47,371 bases of DNA. Source: an uncultured Treponema sp. (GTDB lineage Bacteria > Spirochaetota > Spirochaetia > Treponematales > Treponemataceae). Both the position numbers and the translations under genes were made by a program. The first letter of the stretch is position 1. The number at the start of each line of letters is the position of its first letter. The notes beneath the pieces are model-generated. The model made no database searches. It worked only from the letters and a program-made list of their open reading frames with translations, and was not told the DNA's origin. Location of the stretch: positions 1 through 47,371 of the forward strand of contig CAMOEE010000001.1 of NCBI GenBank assembly GCA_946611835.1, given 5' to 3'. Positions 41,023 to 47,371 of the stretch are shown here, in pieces.

Positions 41023-43221
41023 TTAACCCCTTTTTTGAAATTCCGCAAATTCTGTTGGCCTCATTCCTGTGACTTTTTTGAAGACATTTGAGAAATAATT
41101 GGGGTTTGAGAAGCCAAGATGACTGGAGATATCGTTCATCTTCATCTTTCCGCTTTTTATGAGGTTCTTCGCCTGCTCGATTTTGAGCCGCTCGTGCAAG
41201 GTCTGGGTGGAATATCCGGTCAGCTCCTTTGTACGCCGTGTGAGATAGCTTTTGCTCATCCCGAAATGGCTGGCCATCTTGTTGAGGTCGCACATTTCTT
41301 CGATATGGTCTAGAAGGTAGCCGATGATTTTGTCAGAGTCCAGCTTTCCGCCACGAACAGCCGGCTTTTCTTCGGGTGTGAGCTGTACCTTTTCGGCAAG
41401 TTCCTCACGGTTACCAAGGAGCAGGGTATGAGTCTGTGTCTTGCCTTCCTTTATATAAACCCTGTGAATGTTCTGGCTGAGGATTTTCTGAAGGTCATCG
41501 TAAAGATCCATGCAGCCGTCGTTCATAAAAATGAATGCGTATCCCAGATATTTCCCGGCATGGAAGAGTGGCGTGAGGGTGAAGGAAAAAGAGGATTTTT
41601 TTGAGAAATATTTTTTGGGGAATAAGGCTGGTTCCCGGACTCTGATTGGAAGCGGAGAAGGCGTATCCCCGCAGGAATCAGGGAAGAACATCTCGATATT
41701 GGTTTCGGACAAGTCATCAGAAAGCGAGGGCGAAAGACATAAAATGATTCCGGGGATTGAAAGTGCGCTCAGTTTTATTCTCAGGATATTCTCGATTTGC
41801 CGTAAATTTTCGGCCGAGGAGAGCATGAGGGCCAGGCTCATAAGATTCGTCGTGTTGTGAGAGTCGACCTGCGCCGAAATCATCCTGTAGCGGTCATGGA
41901 CGGAATGCATGGCATGGAGGGCGTGGAAAATATTCTCGATTTTGCGTGTGGAAGCAGGATTATCAGCGACAAGGGGAAGCAAAATTCGCCTCAGGGCGGA
42001 AATATCTTTCGTGAGGGAAGAATTTACGCTGTTTTTTTCTTTTGCGGGCGAATAACGGTATGAAAAAATATGTCTTCTGAACCAGGTGAGTATAGTTCGG
42101 GGGGGGGGTACATTTGTATTGTAAATATCTGAAAGAATTGCCTTTATGAGGGAAGTTTTCCTGTCGTCAGAAAGATAAGGGAAAGCCTGCATAAGAGAGT
42201 TTTCAAGATATGAGCGGACTTCAATTTCGCTTGAGTCCGGGCCTGGAGCAGGAATGGGAAAAGGCTCGTCGTTCTGGGAATCGATGATTGCTTCTTCGAG
42301 ACAGCCGCAGCTCTGGCGAATTACGAGCGATGTCTGGACTACACGATGACTTTCGGCCATTGGCTCGGAGGACATAATCTTGTCAATAAGAAGCTCGACC
42401 GCCTCATAACCGCGTCTGAAATATGCGAGGTCAATCGTCGTAATCGGCGAGGACGATGTGAGGCCTGCCAGCTGGTTGTTGAAGCCGGTGACAGCGACAT
42501 CTTCCGGCACCCGAAGTCCATGTTTTTCAAGTTCTTCTATTAATATGTGGGCGATAATGTCGCTCGATGTGAGGATTGCCTGAATATCGTCCTTTTCTTT
42601 GAGGAATTTTTCTACTTCTGAGACGACCGCCTGTTCATCAAGAGAATCAGCGAGAAAAATCATGTCGTCAGTTACGGAGAGCCCAAAATCAGCCATTGCC
42701 TCTTTGTAGGAGTTGAGGCGCAGCTGGTGAGGAAGTGAGAATTTAGAGCCGAAAAAGGCTATTTTTGAAAATCCGTGGACTTTGACAAGATGCTCAACGA
42801 GAAGATGAATGGAATAGTCGTTGTCGATTCTGATTGAAGGCACGCCCGGAATATCAAGGTAGCCGATGTCAACGAGTGGAAGAGGCTTGAGGGATGCGAA
42901 AAGACTGCTAATCTCCTCGTTTGATATGTAAGGCGATAGGGACGAGGCCCAGCTTATAAGACCGTCGAGAAGGGGTGGACGCAGGAATGGAAGCCTGGCC
43001 ATGTACTGCTTGAAAAAACTCGTGTCGATGATGAAAGATGGCTTGATAGCGCTTGCCAGGTTGATGAAGTTGACCCCGTAATTCTCGCAGGCACGAATAA
43101 TTCCGGCAAGGTACTCCTGCCCAATAAAAGAAGAAAAATCTGCGACGGCGGTGAATCCGATTGTAAGGGGCGTGGATCGTTTCTTAAGAAAATTGCGGCG
43201 TGCAGTGATTTGGGAATTCAT
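41023..43221 (-). CDS. LacI-like sensor / AraC-type transcriptional regulator with a C10 tract
   Basis: The 732-residue protein has a periplasmic-binding (LacI/GalR-like) sensor over about residues 15-310 (HGFSKIAFFGSK, DVAVTGFNN), a middle region, and a C-terminal AraC helix-turn-helix (MASHFGMSKSYLTRRTKELT, then ISSHLGFSNPNYFSNVFKKV). It probably senses a sugar and controls carbohydrate genes; the pectinesterase is the nearest candidate. Ten consecutive C on the coding strand (42099-42108) encode part of VPPPRT and could slip. TATAAT at 43230-43235 is eight bases before the ATG. Confidence 0.88.
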   Translation of the reverse strand: MNSQITARRNFLKKRSTPLTIGFTAVADFSSFIGQEYLAGIIRACENYGVNFINLASAIKPSFIIDTSFFKQYMARLPFLRPPLLDGLISWASSLSPYISNEEISSLFASLKPLPLVDIGYLDIPGVPSIRIDNDYSIHLLVEHLVKVHGFSKIAFFGSKFSLPHQLRLNSYKEAMADFGLSVTDDMIFLADSLDEQAVVSEVEKFLKEKDDIQAILTSSDIIAHILIEELEKHGLRVPEDVAVTGFNNQLAGLTSSSPITTIDLAYFRRGYEAVELLIDKIMSSEPMAESHRVVQTSLVIRQSCGCLEEAIIDSQNDEPFPIPAPGPDSSEIEVRSYLENSLMQAFPYLSDDRKTSLIKAILSDIYNTNVPPPRTILTWFRRHIFSYRYSPAKEKNSVNSSLTKDISALRRILLPLVADNPASTRKIENIFHALHAMHSVHDRYRMISAQVDSHNTTNLMSLALMLSSAENLRQIENILRIKLSALSIPGIILCLSPSLSDDLSETNIEMFFPDSCGDTPSPLPIRVREPALFPKKYFSKKSSFSFTLTPLFHAGKYLGYAFIFMNDGCMDLYDDLQKILSQNIHRVYIKEGKTQTHTLLLGNREELAEKVQLTPEEKPAVRGGKLDSDKIIGYLLDHIEEMCDLNKMASHFGMSKSYLTRRTKELTGYSTQTLHERLKIEQAKNLIKSGKMKMNDISSHLGFSNPNYFSNVFKKVTGMRPTEFAEFQKRG
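42099..42108. repeat. Homopolymeric G10 (C10 on the coding strand) inside a regulator gene
   Basis: Ten G in a row on the plus strand. In the reading frame they give three Pro codons plus one base; gain or loss of one base would truncate the regulator before its AraC domain. Confidence 0.95.
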
Positions 43222-43334
43222 TGTGTTGAATTATAGCATGGAAAGGAAAGAAAAATTCACAAAATCGTAAGAATTTTTGTCAGTTGTTGCCGAAAATCGA
43301 TAAATTTTCGCTATATATAGGCAGAGGAAAAAAT

Positions 43335-43927
43335 ATGAATGATTTGATTACACAAAGTAATGAAAACAGAACTTGATGTCGCAAAATGCGACATCAAGTT
43401 GGGGTGGTAACAGAAAATCTTCTTACGCTTTCACGGAGCAGGGTGTTGCCATGCTTTCTGGTGTTCTCAGAAGTGAGACCGCAATTGCGGTGAGCATACA
43501 GATAATGAATGCTTTTGTGCAGATGAGGCATTTTTTGCAAAACAATGCGGAAATCTTTGTTGAGTTAAAATCAATAAGAAAACATCAGATTGAGTCGGAT
43601 ATTCACCAAAAAGAAGCTGACAAACGGATTGATGAGCTTTTTGACAAAATGGATAAATATGCAATTGATGATCGGCAGGGAATATTTTTTCAAGGACAAA
43701 TTTTTGATGCCTATGCGAAACTTTCTGCGATGGATATTCAGAAATTTAATGCTCAATATCCAAGTCTCACGGTTGATTATACGACAAAGATGCATGACAG
43801 GTTTCTTATTATTGATAATCAGACTTTGTACCACATAGGTGCGTCGCTCAAAGATTTAGGAAAGAAGTGTTTTGCATTTGAGGTTTTGGAATCAGCTCTA
43901 ATTCCGAGTGTGTTGAAGAATCTCTGA
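43335..43927 (+). pseudogene. ORF6N-domain gene with most of its N-terminal domain deleted
   Basis: The ATG at 43335 gives MNDLITQSNENRT and a stop. The body resumes as MSQNATSSWGGNRKSSYAFT, the end of the ORF6N domain, and runs to the natural C-terminus (FEVLESALIPSVLKNL). About 80 residues of the domain are missing. The junction carries a 13-bp perfect inverted repeat (43370-43400). ORF6N proteins are phage-type antirepressor relatives. A start at the inner ATG (43376) could still make about 180 residues. Confidence 0.75.
43370..43400. repeat. 13-bp perfect inverted repeat at the ORF6N junction
   Basis: AACTTGATGTCGC (43370-43382) and GCGACATCAAGTT (43388-43400) flank a five-base loop, AAAAT. 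It encodes the MSQNATSS stretch. Confidence 0.95.
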
Positions 43928-44127
43928 AAAGAATCTTAGAAAAGTCTTATAAAATCTGTTAAATTCGCAAAATTTTGTATCGAAAATAATTTTTTCTTTT
44001 ATGTAAAACTGCTGGAATCTGTCGCAATATAATTTCAAATCTATAGTCGGAAATTTTACATTTTTGATTTAATTGTGAAAAATCCGAACATGGGTACAAA
44101 AAGTAAAAACAGAAATGGAGGATTTCT
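43928..44127. promoter_or_regulatory. AT-rich upstream region of the pectinesterase gene
   Basis: No gene is seen. TATAAT at 44028-44033 is a likely -10, with GGAGG just before the ATG at 44128. This gives a leader of about 85 bases, longer than at most genes here. Confidence 0.4.
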
Positions 44128-46503
44128 ATGAAAGTAAAAAAATTGTTGAAAGCAACTTCTAAAGCTCTCGCTTTGTTTGCTTCAGCTTTTTTGATGTTTA
44201 ATCTTGTCGCATGTTCTAGCGATGATGATGATGAAAATGTTGGAAGCGGTGGTGGCTCTGAAAGCCTTGCTGTAGGTGGTTCTTACAGTGTACTTTCTGA
44301 CGGAACAAGTGCAGGCCGAAAGGCTGTGACAGCTCCGAACACGGCGGGAACAATCACACTCAAAGTTGGTGAAAATTCAACAACTTACAGTACTATTGCA
44401 GATGCCTTGGCCGCTGCGAAAAACGCTTCTGGCGACTGCGTGATTACATTGGGAACTGGTACATATTCAGAGAACGGACTTTCTTACTCGGGCAACAACA
44501 ACCTCAAGATTTCAGGTCTTGGTTCTGCCGAGTACGGTCTTGATGTCGTAATTCTCGGACAGGGAAGCGACACTTCAAGTGAAAAAGGTCGCTCAACGCT
44601 CGCAATCGCAGGTTCTGGAAACATCGTTCTTGAAAACCTTACAATCAAGAGCAGCCGAGCTGAAACTACGGGAACTGCACAGGCAGAGGTAATCGGAACT
44701 GACGGCACTGGAAACCTTGCCGCTTACAACTGTTCTTTCATCTCTGGTCAGGACACGCTCCGCACTGTGGCAAAGGCATGGTTCTATAAGTGCTACATCG
44801 AAGGCGATGTTGACTTCCTTTGGATGGAATACACAAATGGTGTTGCAGCCCTTTACGAAGAGTGTGTAATCCGTGCAATCGGCACACGCACTACAAAGGC
44901 ATACTTTACTGCTCCTCGCCTTGGTCTTACTTCAAAAGTTGGAAAAGGCTTGGTTGTTTATAACTGTACTTTGGAAGCAGAAAGCGGACTTGAAAAGCTG
45001 TATCTCGGTCGTAATCCGTGGGCAGCTTCTTATATGTCTGACTACTATGAGCAGGTCGCATTTATTGGCTCAAAGCTTTACCTTCCAGAAGGTGTAACTT
45101 TGAATTCTGATGTCTGGGAAAGTGCTGCAAATGGAACAAGCGACCAGAAATATATCGGATTCAAAACAGACGACTACTTTCCGGCTGGAAAATACGGAAC
45201 AAGAATTGGTTCTTCTTTCATCGCTCAGGAATATGCAGGTCGTGAGAACATCTTGAACCGTCTTGTTGTAGTAGCTACTAAGAAATTCCAGAAAGATGTG
45301 GACACATACTGGGATATTGCTCAAGTGATTTCCGACAACGGCTGGACTGTAACTGCTGATTCTTCAAAGTCTTTGTTGACTGGCGAAACAGATCCAACAG
45401 AACTTTCTAAAACTTATGATTTTTCTACTGCTGATGCGGGAGCTTATGTTGATTCAACAGTAACTATCGACGGATTCAGCAATCATTCTTCTGGTACTGC
45501 AAGTGGTGCTACAGGAAAAACAATTACAATTCCTATTTCTGGAAAATGTGTTGTTACAATCAAGGGATGCTATTCAGGCTGGGGAACAATCAAAGCCGGT
45601 TCTCAGGGAGAGGGTGTCTATAACATCAACTCTGGTTCAACAACTAAGTACCTTGAATGTAGTTATATAGTTTATGATTCTTCTGCAACTTCAGTTGTTA
45701 TTACCGCTGGAACAACTTCTTATATCAGATCAATTACTGTTGAGAAAGATGATTCGCTTTCATACACAGCTGTAAGTGGAATTACTGTTTCTTCAAGTAC
45801 GGATGCTCCAACTGTAGGTGTCGCAGCAACAATGACCGCTACTGTAACACCTGATACAGCAACAAACCGTGCAGTAAAATGGACTTCTTCTGATGCAACA
45901 GTAGGTACAATTGATGAGTACTCTGGTGAAGTAAAATTCCTCAAGGCTGGTAATGTAACATTTACCGCAACAGCCCGCGACGGAAGCGGCAAGTCTGGAA
46001 ATGTAACACTTTCTCCTGTAGCCGCTACTTGGACGAAGGCAGAATGGTATGATTCTAAAGATTCAAGTTCTTCATCAACGAGTGGTAGTGGAACTGGTCT
46101 TGGAGGAGCTGCTGGAACAAACAATTCTGTATTTGATACAGGTTCCGCAGGTGGAGTAACTCTTGGTGGTGTAAAATCCGTTACACTGATTGATGGAACT
46201 ACGGCTTCGATTTCGACAGGCCTTAAGATGAATTCAAGTGGTAAAATTACTTTCTCTGTTACAAAAGCAGCAAAAGTAACTGTAATGACTGGATATTGTT
46301 CTGATTCGAATGCTACAAGCGACACATGTGCAATCACTACATCTGATGGAACAGCTACACCTGATAGCTCTAATCCAACAACAACACCAACCGCAGATGC
46401 AACTTACATTTGGACTTTGACTGCTGGAACTTACACTGTTGGACGCGCTGGTTCTGGTTATGCTCCTTCAATTTACTATGTAAGAGTGGACATCACAGAG
46501 TAA
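44128..46503 (+). CDS. Pectinesterase (CE8) lipoprotein with a Big_2-like domain
   Basis: The 791-residue protein has a lipoprotein signal (FLMFNLVAC, Cys 29), then a pectin methylesterase beta-helix at about 75-420. Active-site residues by family alignment are Q208-D209 (GQDTL), D229 (GDVDFLW) and R295 with W298 (LGRNPW; usually LGRPW). It removes methyl esters from pectin at the cell surface. A carbohydrate-binding-like segment (about 430-550), a Big_2-like Ig domain (about 555-630, ISVSS-type) and a Ser/Gly-rich C-terminal domain follow. It has an ordinary GGAGG site. Codon use is more AT-rich than in the central genes, resembling the restriction island. Confidence 0.92.
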   Translation: MKVKKLLKATSKALALFASAFLMFNLVACSSDDDDENVGSGGGSESLAVGGSYSVLSDGTSAGRKAVTAPNTAGTITLKVGENSTTYSTIADALAAAKNASGDCVITLGTGTYSENGLSYSGNNNLKISGLGSAEYGLDVVILGQGSDTSSEKGRSTLAIAGSGNIVLENLTIKSSRAETTGTAQAEVIGTDGTGNLAAYNCSFISGQDTLRTVAKAWFYKCYIEGDVDFLWMEYTNGVAALYEECVIRAIGTRTTKAYFTAPRLGLTSKVGKGLVVYNCTLEAESGLEKLYLGRNPWAASYMSDYYEQVAFIGSKLYLPEGVTLNSDVWESAANGTSDQKYIGFKTDDYFPAGKYGTRIGSSFIAQEYAGRENILNRLVVVATKKFQKDVDTYWDIAQVISDNGWTVTADSSKSLLTGETDPTELSKTYDFSTADAGAYVDSTVTIDGFSNHSSGTASGATGKTITIPISGKCVVTIKGCYSGWGTIKAGSQGEGVYNINSGSTTKYLECSYIVYDSSATSVVITAGTTSYIRSITVEKDDSLSYTAVSGITVSSSTDAPTVGVAATMTATVTPDTATNRAVKWTSSDATVGTIDEYSGEVKFLKAGNVTFTATARDGSGKSGNVTLSPVAATWTKAEWYDSKDSSSSSTSGSGTGLGGAAGTNNSVFDTGSAGGVTLGGVKSVTLIDGTTASISTGLKMNSSGKITFSVTKAAKVTVMTGYCSDSNATSDTCAITTSDGTATPDSSNPTTTPTADATYIWTLTAGTYTVGRAGSGYAPSIYYVRVDITE

Positions 46504-46552
46504 CCTAATCTAACCTCCAGCCCTGCGGAAGTACATGCAGGGTAAACTCCCT

Positions 46553-46596
46553 TCCCCTGTGGTGCACTTCATTTTTGCACTGCGGGGGATTTTTTG
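46553..46596 (+). terminator. Terminator of the pectinesterase gene
   Basis: A CCCC...GTGCA stem pairs with TGCAC...GGGG and is followed by six T. Confidence 0.75.
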
Positions 46597-46610
46597 CGCA
46601 AGGGATAGTA

Positions 46611-46714
46611 GGGGCGGCGTAGCCGTTCGACGCAACCGCAGGTTGAGTCGAATGAAGCGATAGCGTAACCCCGGATAGCCCGACCGACTGCCTTTAGGCA
46701 GGCGGATGCGCCCC
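46611..46714. repeat. Palindromic multi-hairpin repeat element
   Basis: GGGGCG (46611) and CGCCCC (46714) close the element. Inside are TTCGAC/GTCGAA around AACC/GGTT (46626-46652), and CTGCCT/AGGCAG (46688-46701). No coding frame is conserved. It looks like a dispersed extragenic repeat, unrelated in detail to the one at 2672-2803. Confidence 0.65.
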
Positions 46715-46715
46715 C

Positions 46716-46759
46716 AAAAAAAACAACCCGCTTCTGCCAGAAATTCTGGTGGTAGCGGG
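46716..46759 (-). terminator. Terminator of the Rpn-family gene
   Basis: CCCGCT (46727-46732) and AGCGGG (46754-46759), with inner CCAGAA/TTCTGG, are followed on the minus strand by eight T. On the plus strand it also has a T run and could act in both directions. Confidence 0.85.
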
Positions 46760-46772
46760 CCTTTGTGTTTTT

Positions 46773-47371
46773 TTAATGGTTTTCAACTTTCAACTCTTTT
46801 TTGAGTGCAAGCACCTGCTCCAGGGATAGTGAGCAGCATTCAGCAATCATCTCTGCTGTGAGGGATGATTTTATTAGAAAATTCCTGGCATTAGCGATTG
46901 CAGCCTGCTGCGCTCCCTCTGCAAGGCCTGAGGCATGTCCTTTTGCAATCCCCCGCCTTTCCGCTGCGAGGAGGCCGCTGGTGTAGTCGCGTTTTCGGCC
47001 CTCAATCTGGCCCTGTATGATCCAGCGCCACTCATCCATGTTTATTTTGTTGAGAGTCTTTTCTGCTGCCATGATTCCGTCCTCCTCTTTTACAAGCTCT
47101 GAAATTAAATCCTGTTTTTTGGGATTGTCCGCTTCTTTTAAGAATTTACACCATTTGAGGATGGTTGGCAAGTTTCTCGCTTCCTCACAGTTGTTTATTT
47201 CCGGTAATTTAGGAAGCTCCATGAAGATAACATTGATTCGCTCGCTTAGTTTTGCCCCATCCGACTTATCGCACATGATGTAGTGGTGCACCGGATTCTT
47301 GTTCGTCTTATCAAATCTGAAATTAAGGACTGAAATCTGATAGACCTGCGGGACTTCTCCCCAGTCGTCGC
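46773..47371 (-). CDS. Rpn-family recombination-promoting nuclease / transposase-like protein, 3' part
   Basis: The reading frame is open to the right edge, so the N-terminus is missing. The visible part includes VYQISVLNFRFDK, INVIFMELPKLPE and a repeat-rich C-terminus (EGRKRDYTSGLLAAERRG). This matches PD-(D/E)XK Rpn/transposase-like proteins (PDDEXK_2 family). They promote RecA-independent recombination in E. coli and are often multicopy in treponemes. The nuclease residues lie outside the window. Confidence 0.88.
   Translation of the reverse strand, partial: DDWGEVPQVYQISVLNFRFDKTNKNPVHHYIMCDKSDGAKLSERINVIFMELPKLPEINNCEEARNLPTILKWCKFLKEADNPKKQDLISELVKEEDGIMAAEKTLNKINMDEWRWIIQGQIEGRKRDYTSGLLAAERRGIAKGHASGLAEGAQQAAIANARNFLIKSSLTAEMIAECCSLSLEQVLALKKELKVENH

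Noticed and set aside
43372..43398. Terminator at the ORF6N hairpin
   Set aside because: No T run follows and the sequence encodes a conserved family motif, so it is better described as a palindrome within coding sequence.
45720..46337. 205-codon open frame opposite the pectinesterase gene
   Set aside because: It is a shadow of the Ser/Thr/Gly-rich C-terminal coding sequence; its composition is low-complexity and no ribosome site is seen.
1..47371. tRNA or rRNA genes
   Set aside because: I saw no cloverleaf with a GTTCRAnnC arm or rRNA-like block on either strand by eye; a dedicated scan would be needed to exclude them fully.

Overview
The window looks like DNA from a host-associated, carbohydrate-degrading treponeme (Spirochaetota). 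The best taxonomic marker is a P83/100-family protein (36076-37485), a family otherwise known from Borrelia and Treponema. A pectin methylesterase lipoprotein, a desulfoferrodoxin, an [FeFe]-hydrogenase/chemotaxis fusion and many c-di-GMP proteins fit an anaerobic gut, rumen or oral treponeme. I cannot name the species.

Layout. (1) 1-7.0 kb, visibly more AT-rich than its surroundings, is a type I restriction-modification island on the minus strand: hsdM, an AlbA_2/HATPase gene, a KilA-N gene, a 54-codon coupled ORF threading a GC-rich repeat, hsdS, a broken DUF3800 gene and the 5' part of hsdR. A possible small RNA lies opposite the DUF3800 remnant. (2) 7.0-11.2 kb holds a CdaR-type regulator, a coiled-coil protein, desulfoferrodoxin and a membrane GGDEF/EAL protein. 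(3) 11.2-27.8 kb is centred on an NHLP-type peptide export system. It has two large ABC proteins (one with a C39 leader peptidase), an HlyD-like adaptor, a TolC-like outer-membrane protein, a substrate-binding lipoprotein and a predicted zinc protease. An ECF sigma factor sits beside a 68-residue peptide that ends in a double-glycine-leader-like motif. A second small protein shares a near-identical promoter with that peptide. Next to these are a hydrogenase-like chemoreceptor and a tight STAS / HATPase / nitrilase-like / NUDIX operon. (4) 27.8-31.3 kb is a plasmid-type replication and partition module: ten 17-bp iterons, a RepA_C-like initiator, a ribbon-helix-helix protein, ParA and an AT-rich repeat region. 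(5) 31.3-43.2 kb holds NfeD and SPFH proteins, a beta-propeller HD-GYP protein, P83/100, Hpt, a diguanylate cyclase, a response-regulator EAL protein and a LacI-like/AraC regulator with a C10 homopolymer in its reading frame. (6) 43.3-47.4 kb has a truncated ORF6N gene, the pectinesterase, a palindromic repeat and a partial Rpn-family nuclease gene.

How it fits together. The exporter genes, small peptides and ECF sigma factor look like one regulated secretion system, although no RiPP-modifying enzyme is visible. The iteron module means the window is either part of a plasmid or chromid, or contains an integrated one. A recurrent feature is a -10 box only 6-8 bases before the start codon, seen at ten genes. 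This suggests that leaderless mRNAs are common here, while genes inside operons use ordinary Shine-Dalgarno sequences.
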